The translations under genes were made by a program, and so were the position numbers. Under the pieces are notes generated by a model that saw nothing but the letters and a program-made list of their open reading frames with translations, ran no database searches and was not told the DNA's origin. A DNA stretch of 26,655 nucleotides. Source: an uncultured Pseudomonadota bacterium. GTDB taxonomy: Bacteria > Pseudomonadota > Gammaproteobacteria > Burkholderiales > Casimicrobiaceae. How positions within the stretch are numbered: the first letter of the stretch is position 1; every line of letters begins with the position of its first letter. This document shows positions 1-7,452 of this stretch, in pieces. The stretch spans positions 1 to 26,655 of the forward strand of contig CALFEY010000016.1 in the NCBI GenBank assembly GCA_937958295.1. Reading direction: 5' to 3'.

Positions 1-422
1 TGTACGCGACGGGGAGCGTCCTGACCGACCCGGCCGTGGGCACCGCGGGCGACATCGACTGCACGGCGGTCACGATCCGCACGAGAAAGGGCCGGCTGTG
101 CCAGATCAATACCACGCGCCGCGCGGCCTACGGCTACGACCAGCGCTTCGAGGTGCTCGGCAGCAAGGGCATGCTGCAAGCGAACAACCACCGGCCCACG
201 GAGGTCGTGGCGTCCACTGCCGCGAGCGTGAGCGCTGACCTCCCGGAGCACTTCTTCCTCGAGCGCTACCGCGCGGCGTACGCCCTCGAGATGGCGCACT
301 TCTTCGACGCGCTCGCCAAGGGCACGAAAGTGCGCACCTCCATCGAGGATGGCGTGAAGGCGCTGGAGCTCGCCGACGCCGCCACCACGTCGTGGCGCGA
401 GCAGCGCATCGTGGAGCTCTAA
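1..422 (+). CDS. Gfo/Idh/MocA-family oxidoreductase, C-terminal part (5' end outside window)
   Basis: The reading frame is open from base 3 and ends at TAA 420-422, giving the last 139 residues of a protein whose NAD-binding half lies before the window. The visible part is the C-terminal alpha/beta domain of the Gfo/Idh/MocA family. It has the segment reading DCTAVTIRTRKGRLCQINTT, followed by a YGYDQRFEVLGSKG stretch typical of inositol 2-dehydrogenase-like members. These enzymes oxidise a sugar or cyclitol hydroxyl with NAD(P). Only 4 bases separate its stop from the next dehydrogenase, so the two are almost certainly co-transcribed. The substrate cannot be read from the C-terminal half alone. 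A cyclitol or sugar is the best guess, from the neighbouring phosphatase and transporter. Confidence 0.85.
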   Translation, partial: YATGSVLTDPAVGTAGDIDCTAVTIRTRKGRLCQINTTRRAAYGYDQRFEVLGSKGMLQANNHRPTEVVASTAASVSADLPEHFFLERYRAAYALEMAHFFDALAKGTKVRTSIEDGVKALELADAATTSWREQRIVEL

Positions 423-426
423 GATC

Positions 427-1446
427 ATGACGGCCACCGTAAAGGTCGGCATCGCGGGCCTCGGTCGCATGGGCCGGCGGCACGCCGAGAACCTCGCGTT
501 CCGGGTGCGCGGAGCCGAGCTCGTGGCAGCCTGCAGCCCGATCGGCGAGGAGCTCGACTGGGCGCGCGAGTCGCTCGGCGTGCGCCACCTGCACAAGGAC
601 TATGCCGACCTGCTGGCCGACAAAGACGTCGAAGCGGTGTTCCTGATCACGCCGAGTTCGCTGCACCCCTCGCAGATCATCGCCGCATTGCGCGCGGGCA
701 AGCACGTGTTCTGCGAGAAGCCGCTGTCGATGGACCTCGACGAGTGCGCCGCGGTGGAGGCGGAGGCCGCCCAGCACCCGCAGCTCAAGGTGATGATCGG
801 CTTCGTCCGCCGCTTCGACGCGAGCTATCAGGACGCGCAGAAGAGCATCGCCGCCGGCGCCATCGGGCGGCCGTTCCTCGTGCGGTCGGAGACGTGCGAC
901 CAGAACGACCCGTCGGGCTTCTTCGTGAAGTTCGCGCCCACGTCGGGCGGGATCTTCGTGGACATGAGCGTGCACGACATCGACCTTGCGCGGTGGTTCC
1001 TGGGCTCGCCCAAGGCCGTGCGCGCGTTCGCGACCGGCACCGTGGCGGTGCACGAGGGCCTGAAGGCCTGCGGCGACGTTGACAACGGCATGGCCCTTTG
1101 CGAGTTCGCCGACGGCCGCACGGCATGCTTCTACGCCTCCCGCACCATGGCGCACGGGCACGAGACCGCCACCGAGATCGTGGGCACGGCCGGCCGGCTC
1201 ACCGTGGGCCGCGAAGGACGCGTGAACCAGGTGCAGATCTCCGATGCGCACGGCATCCGTACCCTCACCACGCCCACGTTCTACGAGCGGTTCGCCGACG
1301 CCTTCCTGCGCGAGGACACCTACTTCGTCGACTGCGTGCGCAGCGACGTCGTGCCCTCGCTTTCGCTGCACGACGCCACCGAGGCCACGCGCATCGGTAT
1401 CGCCCTGCGCACGTCCCTCGATGAGCGGCGCGTGATCGAGCTGTAA
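427..1446 (+). CDS. Gfo/Idh/MocA-family NAD(P)-dependent oxidoreductase, inositol 2-dehydrogenase-like
   Basis: This is a complete 339-residue protein of normal family length. The N-terminal Rossmann fold shows the dinucleotide-binding loop GLGRMG at residues 11-16. The EKP motif, whose lysine is catalytic in the family, is at 97-99. Asp179 and His183 in the DMSVHDID stretch have the D-x3-H spacing of the catalytic pair of inositol dehydrogenases. These features predict oxidation of a cyclitol or sugar hydroxyl with NAD(P). The ATG start lies 4 bases after the previous dehydrogenase stop, so this is the second of two adjacent dehydrogenases. A phosphatase gene follows after 70 bases. Family and catalytic residues are clear; myo-inositol as the actual substrate is inference. 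The alternatives are another inositol isomer or a free sugar. Confidence 0.88.
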   Translation: MTATVKVGIAGLGRMGRRHAENLAFRVRGAELVAACSPIGEELDWARESLGVRHLHKDYADLLADKDVEAVFLITPSSLHPSQIIAALRAGKHVFCEKPLSMDLDECAAVEAEAAQHPQLKVMIGFVRRFDASYQDAQKSIAAGAIGRPFLVRSETCDQNDPSGFFVKFAPTSGGIFVDMSVHDIDLARWFLGSPKAVRAFATGTVAVHEGLKACGDVDNGMALCEFADGRTACFYASRTMAHGHETATEIVGTAGRLTVGREGRVNQVQISDAHGIRTLTTPTFYERFADAFLREDTYFVDCVRSDVVPSLSLHDATEATRIGIALRTSLDERRVIEL

Positions 1447-1516
1447 GGCTCGCGCAGCGGCGGCCGGCGCGCGCCTCTCGTTTCCTCCCCCTCCTTTCTG
1501 AAAGCGGACTCATCCC

Positions 1517-2281
1517 GTGGATCGCTACGACCTCTGCCGCGTCCTCGCGCGCGACGCCGGCAAGCTTGCCCACCGTGCCTTCGGCACCTCGGCCGTGTCC
1601 ATGAAAGGCCGCCACGACGTCGTGACCGAGATGGACCGCGAGGTCGAGCGCTTCATCCGCGCGGCGATCGCCCGCCGCTTCCCCGATGACGCGATCATCG
1701 GCGAGGAGGACGGCGGCGCCAGCGGCGACCGCCTGTGGCTCATCGACCCCATCGACGGCACAGCCAATTACGCGCGCGGGCTTCCCCGATACTGCGTGTC
1801 GATCGGCTACCTCGAGCATGGGGTGCCCGTGCTCGGGGCGATTTACGATCCCAGTCACGACTGGCTCTACGCCGCCGCCAAAGGGGACGGCGCGTGGCTC
1901 GATGGGCAGCGCATGGCGGTGAGCCCCGTGGCCGACCTGGGCGCTGCCACGGTCGAGTGCGGCTGGTCGATGCGCCGGCCGTCGCAGTCCTACGTCGACC
2001 TCCTCGCCCGCTGCATGAACGCCGGGGCCGCCATCCGCCGCTCTGGGTCGGGCGCCCTCGGGCTCGCCGACGTGGCGGCCGGGCGGGCGGAGGCCTACGC
2101 CGAGCTGCACATCAATGCATGGGATTGCGCGGCCGGCCTCGTGCTGGTCACGGAGGCAGGCGGGTTCGTCAACGACTTCTTCGCCGGGGACGGCGTGCGC
2201 GCCGGCAACCCGCTGATCGCCACGAACGCCGCGCTGTCGAGTAAGCTAGCCAAGGTCATAGGCATACCTATAAAAAACTAG
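1517..2281 (+). CDS. Inositol monophosphatase-family phosphatase
   Basis: This 254-residue protein starts at GTG; no better ATG fits the family N-terminus. All three metal-binding motifs of the Mg2+-dependent inositol monophosphatase superfamily are intact: GEED at 62-65, DPIDGT at 77-82 and WDCAAG at 202-207. The enzyme should therefore hydrolyse a phosphate monoester such as inositol-1-phosphate, a sugar phosphate or histidinol phosphate. It lies between two sugar/cyclitol dehydrogenases and an ABC importer. This suggests it removes phosphate from the imported compound before oxidation, though that link is inference. The last 30 bases of the gene are unusually AT-rich for this window and contain a short dyad that may be a promoter or operator for the transporter genes. 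Confidence 0.88.
   Translation: MDRYDLCRVLARDAGKLAHRAFGTSAVSMKGRHDVVTEMDREVERFIRAAIARRFPDDAIIGEEDGGASGDRLWLIDPIDGTANYARGLPRYCVSIGYLEHGVPVLGAIYDPSHDWLYAAAKGDGAWLDGQRMAVSPVADLGAATVECGWSMRRPSQSYVDLLARCMNAGAAIRRSGSGALGLADVAAGRAEAYAELHINAWDCAAGLVLVTEAGGFVNDFFAGDGVRAGNPLIATNAALSSKLAKVIGIPIKN
2258..2277 (+). promoter_or_regulatory. AT-rich dyad and possible -10 box before the ABC importer
   Basis: ATAGG-CATA-CCTAT is an inverted repeat at 2258-2271, followed directly by six A residues. TATAAA at 2269-2274 resembles a sigma70 -10 box, but no good -35 hexamer sits 16-18 bases upstream. The element overlaps the end of the phosphatase gene and lies about 30 bases before the binding-protein start. It could be an internal promoter, an operator, or simply an AT-rich gene end. 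Confidence 0.3.
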
Positions 2282-2306
2282 TCCGCAATCCACAAGGAGG
2301 AACACC

Positions 2307-3338
2307 ATGAAAACGTCGTCGTTGCTGCGCGGGCTCGTGCCGGCGTTGGCGCTCGCTGCCCCCCTGTCGGCCTTTGCCCAGGGCGAGCTCATCGTTTATT
2401 GCACGGTGCAGGAGGAGTGGTGCCGGCCCATGGTCGCGGCCTTCGAGAAGGCCACGGGCATCAAGGTGCTCATGACCCGCAAGAGTGCCGGTGAGTTCTA
2501 TGCCCAGATCAAGGCCGAGGCAGCCAACCCCAAGGGTGACATCTGGTGGGGCGGTACGGGCGACCCCCACCTGCAGGCGGCCGAGGAGGGGCTCACCGAG
2601 AAGTACAAGTCGCCGAAGATGGGCGAGTTGCAGGACTGGGCGGTGCGCCAGTGGGACGCGGCCAAGGGCGGTACCGTGGGCATCTACGCTGGCGCGCTCG
2701 GCTACAGCTACAACACCGACCAGCTCAAGAAGAAGGGCATTCCCGAGCCCAAGTGCTGGTCCGACCTCGTCAAGCCAGCCTTCAAGGACGAGATCCAGGT
2801 CGCCAATCCCAATTCCTCGGGCACGTCCTACACCATGCTGGCCACGTTCGTGCAGCTCATGGGCGAGGACAAGGCATTCGATTACCTGAAGCAGCTGCAC
2901 AAGAACGTGAACCAGTACACGAAGTCCGGCGCGGCACCGGCGCGCGCCGCCGCCACGGGCGAGAGCCTCGTGGGCATCACGTTCCAGCACGATGCCGTCC
3001 TGCAGGCGGTGAACGGCGCACCGGTCAAGATCGTGTCGCCGTGCGAAGGCACGGGCTACGAGATCGGCAGCATGAGCCTCATCAAGGGCGCCAAGAACAT
3101 GGAGAACGCCAAGAAGTTCTACGACTGGGCGCTGTCCAAAGAGGGCCAGAACGTGGGCATCGATGCCAAGGTGAGCTACCAGGTGCCGTCGAACAAGAAC
3201 GCGAGCCCGCCGCCCCAGGCGCCCAAGCTCACCGAGATCAAGCTCATCAACTACGACTTCGCGAAGTACGGCTCCACCGCCGAGCGCACGCGACTGCTCT
3301 CGAAGTGGGACAAGGAAGTGTCCACCCTGCCCAAGTAG
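2307..3338 (+). CDS. Periplasmic substrate-binding protein of an ABC importer, FbpA/AfuA type
   Basis: The 343-residue protein follows a strong ribosome binding site (AAGGAGG, 2295-2301). It begins with a Sec signal peptide, cleaved after about residue 25 (SAFA-Q). The mature part is a type-2 periplasmic binding fold of the 'iron(III)' group, with LIVYCTVQEEWCRPMVAAFE at the start. No Tyr-Tyr pair, the usual ferric ligand of FbpA proteins, is visible. His228-Asp229 in a TFQHDA stretch and Glu252 (YEIGSM) sit where, as I recall, AfuA contacts sugar phosphates. AfuA itself was first called an iron transporter and later shown to bind hexose phosphates. The genes upstream encode a phosphatase and sugar/cyclitol dehydrogenases. 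A phosphorylated sugar or cyclitol is therefore the favoured ligand. The family is sure; the ligand is inference. Confidence 0.85.
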   Translation: MKTSSLLRGLVPALALAAPLSAFAQGELIVYCTVQEEWCRPMVAAFEKATGIKVLMTRKSAGEFYAQIKAEAANPKGDIWWGGTGDPHLQAAEEGLTEKYKSPKMGELQDWAVRQWDAAKGGTVGIYAGALGYSYNTDQLKKKGIPEPKCWSDLVKPAFKDEIQVANPNSSGTSYTMLATFVQLMGEDKAFDYLKQLHKNVNQYTKSGAAPARAAATGESLVGITFQHDAVLQAVNGAPVKIVSPCEGTGYEIGSMSLIKGAKNMENAKKFYDWALSKEGQNVGIDAKVSYQVPSNKNASPPPQAPKLTEIKLINYDFAKYGSTAERTRLLSKWDKEVSTLPK

Positions 3339-3348
3339 TCCGCGCCTC

Positions 3349-5469
3349 GTGACCGCAGGGGCGCTCGCGCCGGCCGTCTTCGCGCCGGCGTCGCGGGACC
3401 GCGCGACGTTCATCGTCGCCGTGATCGCGCTCGTCGCGCAGGTCGCTTTGCCCTGGGCCGCCGCGGGTGGTCCGTCGGCGGCGCTTCGCGCGATCGGCGG
3501 CGAGCTTTCGCTCTGGCCCACGCTCGGAGGATCGGTGGCCGCGGCCGCCGGCGCCTTCCTGCAACGGGATCGCGCCACGGCGCTCCTAGCGGGCCTCACG
3601 GTGCTATGGACCTTAGCCGCAGCGCTCGCGCTCGGCACCGCCGGGCCGTCGTACGGCCTGGGGGCGGCCGTGGCGCTGCCCGCGCTTACGGTGGTCTTCG
3701 CCCGCGCCATCGCGCGCCGGGGTGCCTTCAAGGGCGACCCCACCGTGGCGACCATCGTGGTGGTGATCGCCGCGCTGCTGATCGTCTTCATCTTCTACCC
3801 CGTGGCGAAGTCGCTGCTCGCGGCGCTCTTCGATGCCAAGGGGGCCTTCGCGCCCCAGCTCGCCGCGCAGCGTCTGTTCACCGAGGACATCTGGGGGCTC
3901 GGCTGCTTCGGGGGCGGCACACGCTGTGGCGTGGCCGTGAACTCCGCGATTCTCGCCACGATCGTGGGCACGCTCTCCACGCTCCTGGGACTCGTGTTCG
4001 CGCTTGTCGTGCAGCGGGGCGGCCAGCGCTACTCGGGCCTGCTCAAGCTGATGTCGATACTGCCGATCGTGACGCCGCCCTTCGTGATCGCGCTGGCCCT
4101 GGTGGTGCTCTTCGGACGCACCGGCCTCGTCACGGGCTGGCTCGACGCCTGCTGCGGCATCCCTCGCTCCCGCTGGCTCTACGGCCTGCCGGGCGTGACC
4201 ATCGCGCAGCTCCTCACGTTCTCGCCCATCGCATTCATGATCCTCTACGGCGCACTGGGGGCGATCAGCCCCGCGCTGGAGGAAGCCGCGCAGACGTTGC
4301 GCGCGTCGCGCGCCCGCGTGTTCCGCACGGTAACGTGGCCCCTGCTGCGCCCCGCCCTTGCCAATGCCTTCCTGTTGGGTTTCGTGGAGAGCCTCGCCGA
4401 CTTCGCCAATCCGATCGTGCTCGCGGGCAACTTCGACGTGCTGTCGACCAAGATCTTCTTCGCGGTGGCGGGGGCCCAGCACGACCCCGGACGAGCCGCG
4501 GCGCTCGCCACCGTGCTCCTCGGCCTCACGCTCCTCGCCTTCTATCTGCAGCAGCGCTGGGTGGGCCGGCTTTCCTACGTGACGGTCACTGGCAAGGGCG
4601 ACGGCGGACTGCCCGGGAAGCTGCCCAAGCCGCTGTGGAACTCCTGCTTCAGCCTCGCCGTGGTGTGGATCTTCTTCACGCTCGCCTGCTACGCGATCAT
4701 CTTCGTGGGCGGGTTCGTCAAGGACATCGGACGCGGCGACATGACGCCCACGTTCCACCACTTCGTGAACGGCTTCGGCATCACCTTCGACACCAAGGGC
4801 AGCATCTTCGTGGGCAGCGCGTGGGACAGCCTCTTCACCACGATCGAGGTGGCCGCCATCGCCGCACCTCTCACGGCCATCGTGGGGCTGCTGTCCGCCT
4901 ACGTGATCACCCGCCACCGCTTCGCGGGTCGCCGCGCCTTCGAGTTCCTCACGATGGTGAGCTTCGCGATCCCCGGCACCGTGATCGGCGTGGCGTACAT
5001 CGTGGCCTTCAACGTGGCGCCGCTGGAGCTCACCGGCGGCATGGCCATCCTGGTGCTCTGCTTCGTCTTCCGCAACATGCCCGTGGGAGTGCGTGCGGGC
5101 GTGGCCGCGCTGGCGCAGATCGACAAGACGCTCGACGAAGCCTCTTCCACCCTGCGCGCATCCACCTGGCGGACGCTGCGCGAGGTCGTGCTGCCGCTGC
5201 TCAAGCCGGCGATTCTCGCCACGCTCGTGTTCTCCTTCACGCACGCGATGACGGCCGTGAGCGCGGTGATCTTTCTCGCCACCGCGAAATACAATCTCGC
5301 GACCGTGTACGTGATCAACCGGGTGGAGGCCGGGGAGTATCCCCTGGCCATCGCATACTCCGCCGTCCTCATCTTCGTGATGCTGACGGTATTGCTCGCC
5401 ATGCAGTGGCTGGTCGGAGAGACGCGCCTCGGCCGGCGCGCGGCACCGGCCCTGCCGACGGGTCACTAG
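3349..5469 (+). CDS. ABC importer permease, two fused membrane domains (FbpB/AfuB type)
   Basis: This 706-residue, strongly hydrophobic protein holds two binding-protein-dependent permease domains in one chain, as is usual for FbpB/AfuB-type transporters. Each half shows the cytoplasmic EAA loop that docks on the ATPase. The first is EEAAQTLRASRARVFRTV near residue 310, followed by a PLLRPA stretch. The second is DEASSTLRASTWRTLREV near 596, followed by PLLKPA. An N-terminal hydrophobic region of about 150 residues precedes the first domain and makes the protein longer than minimal members. The GTG start lies 10 bases after the binding-protein stop. The protein should form the inner-membrane channel for the ligand delivered by the upstream binding protein. 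Substrate identity cannot be read from it. Confidence 0.88.
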   Translation: MTAGALAPAVFAPASRDRATFIVAVIALVAQVALPWAAAGGPSAALRAIGGELSLWPTLGGSVAAAAGAFLQRDRATALLAGLTVLWTLAAALALGTAGPSYGLGAAVALPALTVVFARAIARRGAFKGDPTVATIVVVIAALLIVFIFYPVAKSLLAALFDAKGAFAPQLAAQRLFTEDIWGLGCFGGGTRCGVAVNSAILATIVGTLSTLLGLVFALVVQRGGQRYSGLLKLMSILPIVTPPFVIALALVVLFGRTGLVTGWLDACCGIPRSRWLYGLPGVTIAQLLTFSPIAFMILYGALGAISPALEEAAQTLRASRARVFRTVTWPLLRPALANAFLLGFVESLADFANPIVLAGNFDVLSTKIFFAVAGAQHDPGRAAALATVLLGLTLLAFYLQQRWVGRLSYVTVTGKGDGGLPGKLPKPLWNSCFSLAVVWIFFTLACYAIIFVGGFVKDIGRGDMTPTFHHFVNGFGITFDTKGSIFVGSAWDSLFTTIEVAAIAAPLTAIVGLLSAYVITRHRFAGRRAFEFLTMVSFAIPGTVIGVAYIVAFNVAPLELTGGMAILVLCFVFRNMPVGVRAGVAALAQIDKTLDEASSTLRASTWRTLREVVLPLLKPAILATLVFSFTHAMTAVSAVIFLATAKYNLATVYVINRVEAGEYPLAIAYSAVLIFVMLTVLLAMQWLVGETRLGRRAAPALPTGH

Positions 5470-5471
5470 GA

Positions 5472-5699
5472 ATGCTCGGAACGGATTGCCTCATCGAGGC
5501 GCTCGTCGCCGAAGGCGCGGATCATCTTTTCATGGTGCCCGGCGGGCTCGTGGATCCATTCCTGCCGCCGCTCGCGCGGCACCCCCGGCTGCGGCCCATC
5601 GAGGGCTTCATCGAGATCGTGGTGCTGTCGGGGTTCTACCAGAGGTCCTCGGCTGTCAACCAGGGCTTCGACATCCATCATGGAGAGGGGAAGGGATGA
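5472..5699 (+). pseudogene. Truncated thiamine-diphosphate-dependent enzyme, N-terminal remnant
   Basis: This 75-codon frame starts at ATG, 2 bases after the permease stop. Its first 43 or so residues (MLGTDCLIEALVAEGADHLF, then MVPGGLVDPFLPPLARHP) match the start of the pyrimidine-binding domain of acetolactate-synthase-like thiamine-diphosphate enzymes. In intact members the chain continues to a catalytic glutamate a few residues later. Here it changes after LRPIEGF into unrelated sequence and stops, so about 500 residues are missing, which points to an internal deletion. The stop TGA overlaps the ATPase start as ATGA, and the ATPase ribosome binding site (GGAGAGGGGAAGG) lies inside this frame. 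The remnant may persist because it couples ATPase translation. A real small protein is possible but less likely. Confidence 0.6.
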
Positions 5700-6751
5700 A
5701 CGAGGCTGGCCGTGGGGTGGTGTTCGATCGCGTGACCAAGAAGTACGGCGCCGTCACGGCCGTCGACGACGTTTCCTTCGAGGTGGCGGAGGGCGAGCTC
5801 GTGACGCTGCTGGGTCCTTCGGGCTGCGGCAAAACGACCACGCTGCGCATGGTGGCGGGGCTGGAGGCAGTGACCGCCGGCCGCGTGCTCATCGGCGGCA
5901 AGGACGTCACGCTGCGCGCCGCCAATGAGCGCGACGTGTCCATGGTCTTCCAGTCCTATGCGCTCTTTCCGCACATGACCGTGCTGGAGAACGTGTGCTA
6001 CGGACCGCTCTCCATGCATTCCGACAAGGCCAGGGCGCGGGACATGGCGCGCGATAAGCTGCGCATGCTCGGCCTGGCCGACTACGAGAATCGCCTGCCC
6101 TCCGAGCTCTCGGGCGGGCAGCAGCAGCGGGTGGCCGTGGCGCGCTCGCTGGTGCTCGAGCCCGCCGTGTTGCTCTTCGACGAGCCGTTGTCCAACCTCG
6201 ATGCCAAGCTGCGGCGGCGCGTGCGGGAAGAGATCCGCGAGCTCCAGCAGTCGCTCTCGCTCACCGTGTTGTACGTCACGCACGATCAGGAGGAAGCCCT
6301 CGCCGTGTCCGATCACATCATCGTGATGAACGGCGGGCGCATTGCGCAGGAAGGCACGCCCGACGATCTCTACGAGCGGCCGGCGAGCCGCTTCCTCGCC
6401 GACTTCATCGGCGATGCCAACCTCGTGGACGGCGAGCTCGTCACGGACGACGCGCGCACGACGTTCGGCGCGGGCGGCCTGTTCCTGCCGGTGCAGGGCG
6501 CCACGCTTCCGACGGGACCGGCGACGCTCGCCATCCGCCCGCATCGCCTCGTCGTAGGCCCCGCGGGGGTGCCGGGACTGCCCGGGACGGTGAAGCGCGC
6601 CGCGTATCTCGGCAGCCGTGCGGAATACGTGATCGCCACGTCGTGGGGCGAGCTCCTCGCTTTCGACGCCGGCGTGCGCAATCTGCGACGGCGCGACGAG
6701 GCGGTGAGCGTGAGCTTCGATCCGGCCGCGGCGATCGTCCTTGCCCGCTGA
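5696..6751 (+). CDS. ABC importer ATPase, FbpC/PotA type
   Basis: This 351-residue ATPase has all nucleotide-binding motifs intact: Walker A GPSGCGKTT at 40-48, Q-loop Gln86, signature LSGGQ at 138-142, Walker B LLFDEP at 159-164 and the switch His196 (THDQEE). The C-terminal 110 residues are the TOBE-type regulatory domain of the PotA/FbpC/MalK group. The start is set at the ATG that overlaps the preceding stop (ATGA); longer in-frame extensions have no family match. It powers the importer formed with the upstream binding protein and fused permease. It is the last gene of the cluster: the next gene begins 189 bases later and is unrelated. Confidence 0.93.
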   Translation: MNEAGRGVVFDRVTKKYGAVTAVDDVSFEVAEGELVTLLGPSGCGKTTTLRMVAGLEAVTAGRVLIGGKDVTLRAANERDVSMVFQSYALFPHMTVLENVCYGPLSMHSDKARARDMARDKLRMLGLADYENRLPSELSGGQQQRVAVARSLVLEPAVLLFDEPLSNLDAKLRRRVREEIRELQQSLSLTVLYVTHDQEEALAVSDHIIVMNGGRIAQEGTPDDLYERPASRFLADFIGDANLVDGELVTDDARTTFGAGGLFLPVQGATLPTGPATLAIRPHRLVVGPAGVPGLPGTVKRAAYLGSRAEYVIATSWGELLAFDAGVRNLRRRDEAVSVSFDPAAAIVLAR

Positions 6752-6800
6752 CGGTCGGGCAGGGTCGCGCGGCGTGCGGATTCACGTGCGGGCGCACGCG

Positions 6801-6829
6801 TTGCGCAAGGCGCGCGTCGGTGGTAAACC
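6801..6829 (+). promoter_or_regulatory. Possible sigma70 promoter for the histone H1-like gene
   Basis: TTGCGC at 6801-6806 and TAAACC at 6824-6829 are separated by 17 bases, about 110 bases before the start codon. The match is modest. The remaining 189-base gap shows only GC-rich sequence and a clear ribosome binding site (AGGAGA) before 6941. Confidence 0.25.
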
Positions 6830-6940
6830 GCAATCTGCACATCGTTTCGAAAGGCGCCGCGACCAGGTCGCGGGCGGCGTCGGGCGCGTCGCGCGTCCGG
6901 TGTGCAATCACAATCACAGCGGCCCAGACAGGAGAACGAC

Positions 6941-7405
6941 ATGGCACGTCGAACCGTGATGTACAGCAGCAAGGGCAAGAAGCTCTACGCCGTGCGCGAC
7001 AAGACCGGCAAGTTCAAGGACATCCAGCAGTATTCGCGGGCGCACGCGATGGATATCAAGCGCGGCAGCTCCGCGGAGGCCAAGGCAAAAGCTGCCAAGG
7101 CGGCAAAGAAGTCGCCCACGAAGACCGCCAAGAAGGCGACGAAGAAGACCGCCGCCAAGACCGCGCCCAGGAAACTGCCCGCGAAGAAGGCCGCCGCGAG
7201 GAAGGCCGCCGCGAGGAAGACGGCGAAGAAGGGCGCGAAGAAATCGGTGCGCAAGACCGCCGGCAAGGCCGCGAAAAGGACGGTCCGCAAGACCCCGGCC
7301 CGTAAGACGGCCGCCAGGAAGACCGTCCGCAAGACCGCGGCGAAGAAGACGATCCGCAAGACCGCGGCGAAGAAGACCGCCCGCAAGATCGCCAAGAAGC
7401 GCTAG
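6941..7405 (+). CDS. Histone H1-like, lysine/alanine-rich nucleoid protein
   Basis: This 154-residue protein has two clear parts. Residues 1 to about 45 (MARRTVMYSSKGKKLYAVRD, then KTGKFKDIQQYSRAHAMDIK) form a compact, mixed-composition N-terminus. Residues 46-154 consist almost only of Lys, Ala, Arg and Thr in KKTAAK/RKTAAKKT-type repeats, like the C-terminal tail of eukaryotic histone H1 and bacterial H1-like proteins. Such proteins bind DNA without sequence specificity and help compact the nucleoid. The ATG at 6941 is chosen because AGGAGAAC lies 6 bases upstream; an upstream GTG at 6902 has no such site. The tail contains an exact tandem DNA repeat and so may vary in length between strains. 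The gene converges on the M16 peptidase pair. Confidence 0.8.
   Translation: MARRTVMYSSKGKKLYAVRDKTGKFKDIQQYSRAHAMDIKRGSSAEAKAKAAKAAKKSPTKTAKKATKKTAAKTAPRKLPAKKAAARKAAARKTAKKGAKKSVRKTAGKAAKRTVRKTPARKTAARKTVRKTAAKKTIRKTAAKKTARKIAKKR
7327..7380 (+). repeat. 27-bp tandem repeat inside the histone H1-like tail
   Basis: Two nearly identical 27-base units (7327-7353 and 7354-7380), each encoding nine residues of the RKTAAKKT type, are followed by a decaying third copy. Similar but looser repeats occur upstream from about 7130. The period is a multiple of three, so gain or loss of units keeps the frame. Confidence 0.75.
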
Positions 7406-7452
7406 GCCGCCTCGAGCGCCGTCCGCTTTGCAGCGCCGTGCCCGCGCGGCGC

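Noticed and set aside
3613..5466. A 617-codon minus-strand frame opposite the permease
   Set aside because: It is His/Glu/Arg-rich shadow composition with no signal of a family, opposite an obvious membrane protein.
3606..5471. A long plus-strand frame overlapping the permease and running into the thiamine-diphosphate remnant
   Set aside because: The part over the permease is an out-of-frame shadow. Only the portion after ATG 5472 resembles a protein family, so only that part is reported.
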